From NCBI GenBank assembly GCA_039588335.1, contig JBDGZZ010000002.1, forward strand, positions 5,478 to 69,477: DNA of 64,000 bases, in the 5' to 3' direction. The notes under the pieces were generated by a model, which saw only the letters and a program-made list of their open reading frames with translations, was not told the DNA's origin and did no database searches. The position numbers and the translations under genes are program-made. This document shows, piece by piece, positions 26,541-35,495 of the stretch (position 1 is its first letter; each line of letters opens with the position of its first letter). Source of the DNA: G020351775 sp039588335. GTDB lineage: Bacteria > Gemmatimonadota > Gemmatimonadetes > Gemmatimonadales > GWC2-71-9.

Positions 26541-27515
26541 GTGGCTCGGGTACTCGCCGGCCGACTCCTACAGGGAGTCGCGATAATATTCCTGGTCGCT
26601 ACCCTGACTTTTGTCCTGGTCCGACTAGCACCCGGCGACCCGTTCACCAGGGGATTCGAAGCCTCACCTGCCTCACCTCAATACATAGCCCAAGCACGCA
26701 TCAATGCGGGCCTCGACCGACCCATACACGAACAGTACGTCCGATACCTCGCTCACCTCTCTAAGGGCGACCTGGGGGATTCTTTCTCGGAGCGACGCCC
26801 TGTCTGGGACGCCATAACCGATAGGATTCCAGCAACTCTAGTCCTCGCACTCACAGCACTGGTAATTGACTTCAGCCTCGGGATCCTCCTCGGTGCCATT
26901 CAGGGTGCGCGCCCCGGGTCGAAGGTCGACGACTCATTCTCAGCCGTTACTCTGACGCTCTATTCAGTTCCGGTGTTCTGGCTGGGGCTCGTACTAATGT
27001 TGGTGTTTGCGCAGAACCTTGGCTGGTTTCCTCTCTCGGGAGCCAAGTCACCGGTCGGCTACGACCAACTGCCACTTCTCGGCAAGCTCTGGGATCGCAT
27101 CCACCATTTGATGTTGCCGGCGCTGACACTTGGTCTGGTTGGTGCAGCCGGAACCGCCCGGTACCAGCGCGCCGCGATGATGGATGTCATCGGGAGAGAC
27201 TTCATTCGAACAGCCCGCGCCAAGGGAATTCCCGAGAAGCTCGTGGTATTCCGTCACGCTCTGCGGAACTCACTTCTTCCGATCATAACACTCTTCGGGT
27301 TGTCGTTTCCAATTCTGCTTTCGGGAGCAGTGCTAGTAGAGTCCGTCTTTGGCTGGCCGGGATTGGGCAGGTTCGTCGTGGATGCGATCAGCAACCGTGA
27401 CTACCCGGTCGTCACGGGTGCCGCGATCGTGGCAGCAAGCATGGTAATGGTGGGCAACCTGCTGGCCGACCTCTTGTATCTCATAGTGGATCCGCGCACG
27501 CGGCCGCAATCATGA
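26541..27515 (+). CDS. Peptide ABC transporter permease, DppB/OppB type
   Basis: 324 residues with the N-terminal helix and LVRLAPGDPF motif typical of DppB, a periplasmic stretch (NAGLDRPIHEQYVRYLAHL), five further helices and the ATPase-coupling EAA-like loop RTARAKGIPEKLVVFRHALRN. The GTG start comes one base after the binding-protein stop. Confidence 0.94.
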   Translation: MARVLAGRLLQGVAIIFLVATLTFVLVRLAPGDPFTRGFEASPASPQYIAQARINAGLDRPIHEQYVRYLAHLSKGDLGDSFSERRPVWDAITDRIPATLVLALTALVIDFSLGILLGAIQGARPGSKVDDSFSAVTLTLYSVPVFWLGLVLMLVFAQNLGWFPLSGAKSPVGYDQLPLLGKLWDRIHHLMLPALTLGLVGAAGTARYQRAAMMDVIGRDFIRTARAKGIPEKLVVFRHALRNSLLPIITLFGLSFPILLSGAVLVESVFGWPGLGRFVVDAISNRDYPVVTGAAIVAASMVMVGNLLADLLYLIVDPRTRPQS

Positions 27516-28351
27516 CCGTCATTTGGTCTCGCAAGCTGCTCTACAGCAGGCGTGCGCGCCTTGGCCTGTTGTTGATCGGATTCCTGACGGCCGCCGCCGT
27601 ATTCTCTCCGATCATCGCACCGTACGATCCGACCGAGCACCTCGACATCCTGAACAAACGACTCTTGTCGCCTAGTTTCGAACATCTGATGGGTACCGAC
27701 TTCTACAGTCGCGACCTGTTGAGTCGGGTGCTCTATGGCGCCAGGATCTCGTTGGCCATCGCATTTCTTTCGATTCTGGTCTCTGTAACCATCGGGACGG
27801 CAGTGGGGATGATTGCAGGCTACGTTGGCGGAATCGTGGATAGCGTCCTCATGCGGCTGGTCGATGCTGCCCTGGCGATACCCCGCATCTTCCTGCTACT
27901 AGTAATATTGGCCCTGTGGGACCGCGTGGGTGTGACGGGATTGGTGACGGTTCTGGGTCTCTCCAGCTGGTTTGGAACCAGCCGCATGGTGCGGGCTGAA
28001 GTATTGAGCCTACGGCACCGCGATTTCGTTGTTGCAGCCAGATCACTTGGACTCGGAAGGGTTCGCATACTGCTGCGCCACTTGTTGCCCAATGCGATAG
28101 CGCCCGTGACAGTGACCGCCACGCTCGGTATCGGACAGATCATCCTGATCGAGGCCGGGCTGTCCTACCTCGGTGTCGGAGTGCAGGAACCGATACCTTC
28201 TCTCGGCCGAATGATACGAGATGGCTACGAGCAGATTGCAAACGCACCCTGGATCTCAATCTTTCCGGGCTTGGTGATAGTGCTCACGGTCGTCGGCTTC
28301 AGTCTCGTCGGCGACGGTCTCAGAAAAACCCTTGACCCGCGAGCCCGATGA
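27512..28351 (+). CDS. Peptide ABC transporter permease, DppC/OppC type
   Basis: 279 residues, six predicted helices. Seen: the DppC N-terminus with IIAPYDPTEH and LLSPSFEHLMGTDFYSRDLL, and the EAA loop VAARSLGLGRVRILLRHLLP. ATGA overlap with the upstream permease. Forms the membrane pore with the DppB-like partner. Confidence 0.94.
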   Translation: MTVIWSRKLLYSRRARLGLLLIGFLTAAAVFSPIIAPYDPTEHLDILNKRLLSPSFEHLMGTDFYSRDLLSRVLYGARISLAIAFLSILVSVTIGTAVGMIAGYVGGIVDSVLMRLVDAALAIPRIFLLLVILALWDRVGVTGLVTVLGLSSWFGTSRMVRAEVLSLRHRDFVVAARSLGLGRVRILLRHLLPNAIAPVTVTATLGIGQIILIEAGLSYLGVGVQEPIPSLGRMIRDGYEQIANAPWISIFPGLVIVLTVVGFSLVGDGLRKTLDPRAR

Positions 28352-29334
28352 GTGTCGTCCTCAGCGTACGTCATCTGACGACGAGTTTTTCTATCGACTC
28401 CGAAACCGCCCGGGCGGTGGATGATGTTTCGTTCGACCTGCTGGAAGGGGAGACGCTAGGCATCGTTGGTGAGTCTGGATCGGGTAAAACCGTGACGGCT
28501 CTGTCGATCTTGAGGCTGGTTGACAGCCCCGGGAAGGTATCCGACGACAGCGTGGTAGAGTACGATGGTAGGAACTTACTCCAGTTGAGCCCGAGCGAGC
28601 TTCGGAAAGTACGGGGAGCTGAAATAGCGATGGTATTTCAGGAACCAACTACCAGCCTCAATCCGGTGCTTACCGTTGGGACTCAGATATCCGAAACGCT
28701 GAGGGCGCATCGAAAAGTTTCTCGCCGGGAGGCACGCGCCCGTGCGATTGAGCTGCTGGAACTTGTACGCATACCCGATGCTACAAAGCGGGTGGACGAG
28801 TATCCTCACGAGTTGAGCGGGGGGATGCAACAGCGGGTGATGATAGCGATCGCGCTCTCGTGTAACCCCAACGTATTGATAGCCGATGAACCCACTACTG
28901 CACTCGACGTCACTATTCAGGCACAGATTCTCGAACTCCTGATCGATCTCAAGCAGCAGTTTGGGATGGCCATGATCCTCATCACACACGACCTCGGAAT
29001 CGTGGCTGGAGTAGCTGACCGTGTTGTTGTCATGTACGGTGGTCAAGTCGTCGAACAGGCATCGACTCATACGTTGTTCGAACGGCCGACGCACCCGTAC
29101 ACCATGGCCTTGCTGCGAGCAGTCCCACGTCTCGACCGCACCGTCGAGCGCCTAGAAACCATACCAGGCTCGGTGCCGTCCGCCAGCGCGTGGCCCGCAG
29201 GATGCCGCTTCCACCCGCGTTGTCCCGACGCTTGGGCTCGCTGCAGCTTAGACATGCCGCCATTGCTCGACGCCGAGCCGGAACACGTGGCCCGTTGCTG
29301 GCTAGTTGGTCAACCGAACGAGGACAGCCGGTGA
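28348..29334 (+). CDS. Peptide ABC transporter ATP-binding protein, DppD/OppD type
   Basis: 328 residues. Walker A GESGSGKT near 40, Q-loop AMVFQEP, signature LSGGMQQRV, Walker B VLIADEPTTALD, H-loop ITHD, and the C-terminal oligopeptide extension with GCRFHPRCPDAWARC cysteines that in this family can bind an iron-sulfur cluster. ATGA overlap with DppC. Confidence 0.95.
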   Translation: MSVVLSVRHLTTSFSIDSETARAVDDVSFDLLEGETLGIVGESGSGKTVTALSILRLVDSPGKVSDDSVVEYDGRNLLQLSPSELRKVRGAEIAMVFQEPTTSLNPVLTVGTQISETLRAHRKVSRREARARAIELLELVRIPDATKRVDEYPHELSGGMQQRVMIAIALSCNPNVLIADEPTTALDVTIQAQILELLIDLKQQFGMAMILITHDLGIVAGVADRVVVMYGGQVVEQASTHTLFERPTHPYTMALLRAVPRLDRTVERLETIPGSVPSASAWPAGCRFHPRCPDAWARCSLDMPPLLDAEPEHVARCWLVGQPNEDSR

Positions 29335-30356
29335 CCCGCGGGACATCTCCGCTCGTCGCCGTAAACGACCTGGTAAAGGAATACCGGGCAGCTGGTGGTC
29401 TATTCGGGAAATCCGCTCCTCTCCGAGCTGTCGACAAAGTGTCGCTCAGCATTGCGCGGGGTGAGTCTCTCGGGCTAGTAGGCGAGAGCGGCAGCGGCAA
29501 AACGACGTTGGGCCGGTTGATACTGCGACTCATTGAGCCAACCGCCGGTAGGATCTCATTTGACGGCATTGACGTCCTGGGCCTCGATCCACGGCCACTT
29601 CGTGCTCTGCGCCGCCGAATGCAGATCGTGTTTCAGGACCCGTTCGGTTCGCTCAACCCGCGCATGACCGTGGGGGCCACCGTGCGCGAACCGATGGAGG
29701 TTCATGACATCGCCAGCGGGGCAGAATCGGGAAACGCAGTCAGAGAATTGTTCGATGAGGTTGGGCTCGACCCCTCCTACTTCGACCGGTATCCACACGA
29801 GCTGTCAGGCGGGCAGCGGCAAAGGGTGGGTATCGCACGAGCATTGTCGCTGAAGCCCGAGTTCATGATCCTCGACGAGCCGGTTTCAGCACTCGACGTC
29901 TCGGTCCAAGCGCAGGTGCTGAACCTGTTGGCGGACCTGCGCGATAGTCGCGGCTTGACCTATCTGTTCATCGCTCACGACCTCGCGGTGGTCCGTCACA
30001 TAGCCCACCGAGTGGTAGTGATGTACCTAGGCAGGCTGGTGGAAGCGGCGCCAGCAGACACAGCCTACACGGAACCGCTGCACCCGTACACTGTTTCTCT
30101 ACTCTCTGCCGTACCCGCACCGGATCCACGGGAACAGCGCCAGCGTATAGTGCTCGCCGGGGACATGCCCAATCCGCGACAACCCCCCTCGGGCTGCGTG
30201 TTCCACCCCCGCTGCCCTCACCCGGCCAAGGATGATCATTGCCGCCTCGAGTCGCCTGTCCTGAGGGAAGTGAGGACTAGCCGGTGGGCTGCTTGTCACT
30301 TTGCAGATGATCCACTGCGGATACCTGGACACGAGATCGACGGGGTGCACAACTAG
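29331..30356 (+). CDS. Peptide ABC transporter ATP-binding protein, DppF/OppF type
   Basis: 341 residues from the GTG at 29331, which overlaps the DppD stop (GTGA). Walker A GESGSGKT, signature LSGGQRQRVGIARAL, Walker B FMILDEPVSALD, H-loop IAHD, and the C-terminal GCVFHPRCPHP cysteine motif. An in-frame extension to 29190 lies within the DppD gene and is a shadow. Last gene of the transporter operon. Confidence 0.95.
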   Translation: MTRGTSPLVAVNDLVKEYRAAGGLFGKSAPLRAVDKVSLSIARGESLGLVGESGSGKTTLGRLILRLIEPTAGRISFDGIDVLGLDPRPLRALRRRMQIVFQDPFGSLNPRMTVGATVREPMEVHDIASGAESGNAVRELFDEVGLDPSYFDRYPHELSGGQRQRVGIARALSLKPEFMILDEPVSALDVSVQAQVLNLLADLRDSRGLTYLFIAHDLAVVRHIAHRVVVMYLGRLVEAAPADTAYTEPLHPYTVSLLSAVPAPDPREQRQRIVLAGDMPNPRQPPSGCVFHPRCPHPAKDDHCRLESPVLREVRTSRWAACHFADDPLRIPGHEIDGVHN

Positions 30357-30444
30357 CCATGGGTCTGGGGACGCAGTATTAATGTCCCTGGCGAAGCCTC
30401 GTAGCGGGGTCCCCGTGTAATCTGGTTCACGCTGGAGGAGATAC

Positions 30445-31941
30445 ATGAGCTTACTGGTTGTCGTCGTCTTCATATATCCCGCCATCCTGATTGCGGTCAG
30501 CCTATGGCGCTCACGCGGCGTGCGGAGCCATGAGGACTTCGCCGTGGCAGGTCGTTCAGTACCGGTGGCGTTGCTGGTGGGTACATTGGTCTGCACGTGG
30601 ATCGGCTCCGGCTCCCTATTCGGTGGAGCCGGTTTAGCGTACAGGTCCGGCATAGCCGAACTCTGGTTCTCGTTCGGCGGTTGGGTCGGTCTCATTGCCG
30701 TGTATTTTCTCGCCGGTCGGGTTCGGCAGATCGCTCAATACACGGTCCCGGACCTGTTGGAGCAGCGGTACAACGCCGCTGCTCGACTGCTGGGAACGTT
30801 GGCGATAATATTGGCTTACGTTACCATCGCTGCGTATCAGTTTCGTGGAGGTGGATGGATACTCAGTATCGTAACGGATGGAGCGATCTCGCCAACGATG
30901 GGTATCCTGATAACCGCGGCGGCAATCGTGACTTTTACGGCTCTAGCCGGCATGGTTTCCATCGTTACCGTGGATGTGTTCAACGGCATCATCATCACTC
31001 TGGCCGTGTTACTTGCGCTGCCTTACATGGTCTTCGAAATGGGTGGAGTCGGACAGGTAATCGAGCGCCTTCCCGACCGCCACACTACCATCCTGGGCGG
31101 CCACAACGCTCTCTGGGTAATCGGCGTGTCTCTGCCGACCTTCCTGTTGATTCTGGGAGAGAGCGGAATGTACCAGAAGTTCTTTTCAGCCAAGAACGCC
31201 AGGGCGGCACGGCAGGCCGTGTTGGGTATGGTAGCAGGAATCATAATCATAGAGACTGCACTGGCGTTGCTGGCCATAGTCGGAAGAGCTGCTTTCCCGG
31301 ACTTGATGGAGCAGACTTCCGTGGTCGGCAGAGCCGCATCCGAGACCGTAATCCTGTACATAGCACGACACGGTCTCCCCGTGATCGGCGGGGCGGTGCT
31401 TCTCGCGGCCGCCATCGCCATTGTACTCTCCACGGGAAACACCTTTCTATTGGTACCCTCAACCAACGTCAGCCGCGATATCTACCAGCGTTTCATCAAT
31501 CCAAATGCCACCGAGAAACAGAAGGTGAACATACAGCGTCTATTCATCGTTGTGTTCGGGGCGGTGGGACTGGTGCTGCTCACTCAATTCCAGACCGTGC
31601 TCTCCATGGCTCTTTACGCGTACTCGCTCGTGGGTGCCAGCCTAACCCCGGCTCTACTCGCCTGTTTCCTGTGGAAACGGGTGACGCCACAGGGCGGCGT
31701 TGCATGCATTGCCGGTGGGTTGGGAAGCATCGTTGGTGTGAAGCTGCTCAACAGACTTGGTGTGGACTTCACCATGATGTTGGGGAATACAGAGTTCGAC
31801 TTCGCGAGCAGCGACTACATCGTGATACCGGGAGTCCTCGTCTCGATCAGCTTGCTCGTCGTCATCAGTCTACTCACCAAGCCATCACCGCCCGAGAAAT
31901 GGCAGCCTTTCTTCGCAGAGGAGGGGAAGCAGACGGCCTAG
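30445..31941 (+). CDS. Sodium:solute symporter (SSS family)
   Basis: 498 residues with about 13 transmembrane helices and the family start: a first helix, then SHEDFAVAGRSVPVALLVGT and WIGSGSLFGGAGLAYRSG. Imports an organic solute with Na+; the substrate cannot be told. ATG at 30445 with GGAGGAG upstream. The 88-base gap before it contains GC-rich hairpins without a T-run. Its stop overlaps the stop of the convergent RemA-like gene. Confidence 0.9.
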   Translation: MSLLVVVVFIYPAILIAVSLWRSRGVRSHEDFAVAGRSVPVALLVGTLVCTWIGSGSLFGGAGLAYRSGIAELWFSFGGWVGLIAVYFLAGRVRQIAQYTVPDLLEQRYNAAARLLGTLAIILAYVTIAAYQFRGGGWILSIVTDGAISPTMGILITAAAIVTFTALAGMVSIVTVDVFNGIIITLAVLLALPYMVFEMGGVGQVIERLPDRHTTILGGHNALWVIGVSLPTFLLILGESGMYQKFFSAKNARAARQAVLGMVAGIIIIETALALLAIVGRAAFPDLMEQTSVVGRAASETVILYIARHGLPVIGGAVLLAAAIAIVLSTGNTFLLVPSTNVSRDIYQRFINPNATEKQKVNIQRLFIVVFGAVGLVLLTQFQTVLSMALYAYSLVGASLTPALLACFLWKRVTPQGGVACIAGGLGSIVGVKLLNRLGVDFTMMLGNTEFDFASSDYIVIPGVLVSISLLVVISLLTKPSPPEKWQPFFAEEGKQTA

Positions 31942-32336
31942 TCGAACAGATCGTTCTGCTCGATGCTGCTTTCGGCCAAGTCCGTTTTGAGGAACGTCTG
32001 CAGCCTACGGTGCCAGTCGGTGACGTCGAATCGTGCCTCCGCACTCAGCATGCGTGCTAGTACGTCGGGTACGTCGTCCAGCGCATCGAGCAGATCAGCC
32101 AGTATTTCTCTCGCCTCTTGAATTCGGAAGTGCTCGTCACTCGCTATCGCCATGTCGTGCAGGATAGCTAGCTCACTGCGCGAGGCGACTATGGGTTCGT
32201 CCACGGTGGCAGTGTAAACCTCGGTGCGGCGTCCCGGTCCACGATCTTCCTCGATCGGCGTGAGCCCAACGATCGCGTCAGAACGCCAGTACTTGCCGTA
32301 TCCCAAAGACACCATGCGGTCGGGTTTTATCTCCAT
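31938..32336 (-). CDS. RemA/DUF370-like protein with helical C-terminal extension
   Basis: 132 residues. The first 60 resemble RemA: SLGYGKYWRSDAIVGLTPIE parallels the RemA GFGNIV...IVSP segment, and GRRTEVYTATVDEPIVAS parallels its GRRT...IILS segment. RemA is a DNA-binding oligomeric regulator of matrix genes in Bacillus. The remaining 70 residues are predicted helical and not part of RemA. Third gene of an FmdB, PspA-like, RemA-like operon (11-base gap). The match is by eye and distant. Confidence 0.5.
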   Translation of the reverse strand: MEIKPDRMVSLGYGKYWRSDAIVGLTPIEEDRGPGRRTEVYTATVDEPIVASRSELAILHDMAIASDEHFRIQEAREILADLLDALDDVPDVLARMLSAEARFDVTDWHRRLQTFLKTDLAESSIEQNDLFD

Positions 32337-32347
32337 GCTGACCTTGC

Positions 32348-32893
32348 CTATCTCCCCATCTTTTTCTTGAGTGCGTCGAGCCGCGCCTCGGCTTCTGCCT
32401 CTTTCGCAGCCCTGTCGAGCTGGGACCGCAGCAATTCGTCCTTGACGTCTGTTTCTGGCCGGACGCCACCGGCTGCTTCTATTTCACGCCACGCCGAATC
32501 TACGCCGCTCGAGTCCGCAGATTTCTTGAGCTGCGCCTTCATCTCATCCAACTCCCGCTCCGCCAGTGCCAGCTCCGCACGCTGCGCCTCGAGCTTGTCC
32601 TCCAGGATAGCAACCCTCTCCCTGTGTTTGGCCGTGAACTGTTCGGCCACATCAGCCGTCTCCTGGTCACCAATCTGGGCAGCCATGCGCCCTCTTCGCT
32701 CAGCGTCCGCGAGATGCTGGCGTTCCTTCTTGAGCTGGATTTCAGTTTTGGCTGCCCCCTGGCGCATTCCCTCCAGCGCCGCACGAGCCTCGATCACCGC
32801 ATCTCTCATTCGAGAGACTTTCTCACGACTGTCCGGGGGACCGGTGGCAGCATCCAAGGCCGCGTTTATCGCTTCCTTGAGGCGCTCGAACAT
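32348..32893 (-). CDS. PspA/IM30-like coiled-coil protein
   Basis: 181 residues, nearly all charged alpha helix. It begins MFERLKEAINAALD, continues with long heptad stretches (AERRGRMAAQIGDQETADVA, KLEAQRAELALAERELDEMK) and ends in an Ala/Glu/Lys-rich helix. Length and layout recall a short PspA/IM30 (membrane-stress ESCRT-III-like) protein, but the amphipathic N-terminal helix is weak. Two bases downstream of the FmdB-like gene. Confidence 0.5.
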   Translation of the reverse strand: MFERLKEAINAALDAATGPPDSREKVSRMRDAVIEARAALEGMRQGAAKTEIQLKKERQHLADAERRGRMAAQIGDQETADVAEQFTAKHRERVAILEDKLEAQRAELALAERELDEMKAQLKKSADSSGVDSAWREIEAAGGVRPETDVKDELLRSQLDRAAKEAEAEARLDALKKKMGR

Positions 32894-32895
32894 TT

Positions 32896-33060
32896 TTAGC
32901 TCTTCTTAACCGTCTTTGCGTAGAAGGGAGCGAACACCTGAATCACCTTCTTGGACTTGCACTTAGGACACACCGGTCGTTTGCGATCGTGATCGGCAAT
33001 CGAGATCAGCAGTGTAAAATGCTCGTGACAATCCTTGCACTCGTACTCGTAGCTAGGCAT
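32896..33060 (-). CDS. FmdB-family zinc-ribbon protein
   Basis: A 54-residue protein. MPSYEYECKDC then CPKCKSKKV give the two CxxC knuckles of the FmdB putative regulatory family. ATG 33060 has AGGGG upstream; a longer frame to 33135 is not conserved in type. First gene of the three-gene minus-strand operon. Function of the family is unknown. Confidence 0.85.
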   Translation of the reverse strand: MPSYEYECKDCHEHFTLLISIADHDRKRPVCPKCKSKKVIQVFAPFYAKTVKKS

Positions 33061-33241
33061 GCTGCACACCCCTGCAGAACGTTCATCCCAAAGCGTGGCC
33101 ATCAAAACGATACGCCCCCCTACCAGACGGGTCAAGCAGGACCGGCGGCGTCACGAAACGTACGGCACCGCTGGTAGCGACACGCCGGAAACGACCTGGT
33201 CGGGGTGGTCGCAGTCTCGGCCAAGCGGTAGTATTAGGATC

Positions 33242-33745
33242 ATGAGAAAATGCACAATGCTCCTTCCTCTCGCGTTGCTTGGCTGCGCCGAGGGAGACCC
33301 GGAAAACAATCCGGTATGCGGCATCGCGGCCATGGCCGGTGCGGCAATGGTACTCGAACAGTTCGGAGTGCCTGGGAAGATCTTGGAAGAGATTCCCCAG
33401 GAAGTAGAAGGAGTGGTGCCGGCACGGGTAGTAGGATGGGGTACAGCCCGAGCACTGGCTGCCACCGGGCCGGACGGTGCCGTCCTCGGATACGAGGGCG
33501 AAGGGTTCCCCAGTATCCCGGGCTTCGGATTGGTTCTGGTTGAGGACTCGCTTGAGGTCTTTCAGGGTGTGTTGATCTTCGAGACCGAGGCACCGCGAGG
33601 GATTCCACAGCTCGGGACCATATCGAGTGCTACAAACACCCTGCCACTCTACGGATTACGCGTGACGTGGGGCGCCGTGAGTAGCCCTCGGTGTCCGCTC
33701 TTCAGGAACATCGACACGGCGGGAGTCACTTCGGAAGGCACCTGA
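33242..33745 (+). CDS. Small lipoprotein of unknown function
   Basis: 167 residues. MRKCTMLLPLALLGC is a clean type II signal with lipobox LLGC (Cys15). The mature part has CGIAAMAGAAMVLEQFG, a hydrophobic segment, and strand-rich sequence ending in SPRCPLF; no family recognised. TAGTAT at 33229-33234 sits seven bases before the ATG with no good ribosome site, so a leaderless message is possible. Longer in-frame starts upstream are not convincing. Confidence 0.65.
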   Translation: MRKCTMLLPLALLGCAEGDPENNPVCGIAAMAGAAMVLEQFGVPGKILEEIPQEVEGVVPARVVGWGTARALAATGPDGAVLGYEGEGFPSIPGFGLVLVEDSLEVFQGVLIFETEAPRGIPQLGTISSATNTLPLYGLRVTWGAVSSPRCPLFRNIDTAGVTSEGT

Positions 33746-33777
33746 TCGGTCATTCGACACGGATGCCTGCCGGTCGA

Positions 33778-34503
33778 TCACAGGTTGTTGAAGAACTCGT
33801 CCTTCACTTGCCTCATGAGCCGATCTGCGCTCGAGACATTTGGGAAAAACAGGTTATCAGACAGTCGGTTCAGGGCGACTCGTAGTATCGTGAACGAGTC
33901 TGCTGCGCGGGCATAGATATCCGCCACGTCGAGGTCTTGTGCCAAGCGGTTGCCGGCAGCTTGCCGGAACCCGCGCGCTCCCATCTCCTCATAGTATTCG
34001 AAGTCCGGTCCGCCCTTGCGATGCCTACGGGCAGTGATGTGGTCGGGGAATACTCCCGAGAGCCACAGAGTGAAGTTGCCCAAGTGTGCCTGCAGCAGGA
34101 AGCGCCGTCTGCCTGATTCATTGTCGATGTCGGACACGATGTCGGCCACATACCGATAGGCCTGGTCGTCGTTCATGGCAATCCGGTACGCGCGGTCTCT
34201 AGCTCCAAACTCGTACAACAGGGCACCAACATAGTTACCCAAACGGTTGTCCTCGATCCCTACCCTGCGGAGGGTCTCCCTGACCGCGACACAGATGAAC
34301 AGCTGGGGAGACGGTGAACCAAGATCCGGAACACTTCGTAACAGATCGAACAACTCCGGCCGATCGAGCAGCACGTCGAGCCCGTCTTCCAGCGCAATGC
34401 TCTGGAGCTCGCGACGACGGTCTTCATTGCCCCGCGACAGAACTCGCAGAACGAACTCGACGTCGGTGGCCGTAAGACGCTCCTGCAAGTTGGCGAGGAT
34501 CAT
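33778..34503 (-). CDS. Conserved hypothetical all-helical protein
   Basis: 241 residues from ATG 34503, which has GGAGG seven bases upstream. Predicted almost wholly helical; motifs visible are LSRGNEDRRRELQS, NYVGALLYEFGARDRAYRI and QAHLGNFTLWLSGVFPDHI. No signal peptide or membrane helix. I do not recognise the family. It is alone on its strand between a lipoprotein gene and a glycosyltransferase gene. Confidence 0.65.
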   Translation of the reverse strand: MILANLQERLTATDVEFVLRVLSRGNEDRRRELQSIALEDGLDVLLDRPELFDLLRSVPDLGSPSPQLFICVAVRETLRRVGIEDNRLGNYVGALLYEFGARDRAYRIAMNDDQAYRYVADIVSDIDNESGRRRFLLQAHLGNFTLWLSGVFPDHITARRHRKGGPDFEYYEEMGARGFRQAAGNRLAQDLDVADIYARAADSFTILRVALNRLSDNLFFPNVSSADRLMRQVKDEFFNNL

Positions 34504-34742
34504 GTCTCGTCCTCCATTGCGTCTCAAACGCAGTTCCATTCCGGCCCTCACCACCACTATATGAGACGGCGGTCTCACATCCTCATTATCAGCAACAGAA
34601 TTCGAGTGCTGACGGATCCCCCCATTCCGTACCCCGAACGCCCCTATCTTCCCCTAAAACCGTCTATATTGGTTACTTCGCGCCACCTCCGGTGTACTAC
34701 TATATCCGAGGTGCGCGGAACATACTGTAGCGAAGGTCACCG

Positions 34743-35495
34743 ATGATCTACGTCTGTTTGCACGTGAACGACGATGCTCCAACCGTTGGACTGGTGTTGT
34801 GGAAGATCCGCCAGGTCATGGAGGTATTCCGCCGGGAATACCACATTCTGGTAGCGGACGACGCTTCCAGTGACGGAACCTCTGAGATTCTGGAGCCCTA
34901 CGAGCGGGCTCTTCCGATGACGATTCGCCGTTCGCCGTATAGCGCGGGATATGCGGCCAGCATCGATGTGCTGATCAGAGAGGCGCTAGACCGGACCGAC
35001 CGTCCGCGCAGAGATTGTGTGGTGATCCTGCCTTCAGATTTCAGCGTTTCTCCTGCAGTCTTGCCGGACCTCATCAAGCGGGTGGAGTCGGGAGCGGACG
35101 TAGTAGTCGCGGAAACAAACTTCGAGCGAGCGGGTAGCGGCATGCGCTTGGTCCGCAGACTGGCCCCATGGCTGTTGAAGCCAGGAGTGCAGCTCAAGGG
35201 CTTTCGTGATGTTACGTCCGGAGTTTGCGCCTTTCGCCTGATCACTCTGAGGAGCTGCCTCAAGGAGAGCAAGGGATCCTTGCTCAACACCGAGGGCCGT
35301 TGCGCCAACGCAGAGCTGTTAGCACGGGCTGCGACCGTGGCTCGACAAATCGCGGTAGTGCCGGTGGAGGCGCAATCTCCAGAAGGCGCCCACGCCCCGT
35401 CGGAGAAGTCACTGTCGCTGGCCCTCAACCTCCACCGGGCCGGGCGAAGACTCAACATTCCACCACCTCGAACAACGGTTCAAAGAGCCTCATGA
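34743..35495 (+). CDS. Family 2 glycosyltransferase
   Basis: 250 residues, GT-A fold. Seen: an N-terminal strand leading to VADDASSDGTSEIL (nucleotide-sugar binding Asp), SAGYAASIDVLIREA, and VVILPSDFSVSP where the metal-binding DxD-like Asp lies. No C-terminal membrane helices, so cytosolic, possibly a Dpm1-like or polymer-modifying enzyme. The ATG has AAGG upstream. Its stop overlaps the DUF3108 gene start (ATGA). Confidence 0.82.
   Translation: MIYVCLHVNDDAPTVGLVLWKIRQVMEVFRREYHILVADDASSDGTSEILEPYERALPMTIRRSPYSAGYAASIDVLIREALDRTDRPRRDCVVILPSDFSVSPAVLPDLIKRVESGADVVVAETNFERAGSGMRLVRRLAPWLLKPGVQLKGFRDVTSGVCAFRLITLRSCLKESKGSLLNTEGRCANAELLARAATVARQIAVVPVEAQSPEGAHAPSEKSLSLALNLHRAGRRLNIPPPRTTVQRAS

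Noticed and set aside
30361..30444. GC-rich hairpins before the symporter gene as a terminator for the dpp operon
   Set aside because: Short stems with no U-tract; left unassigned.
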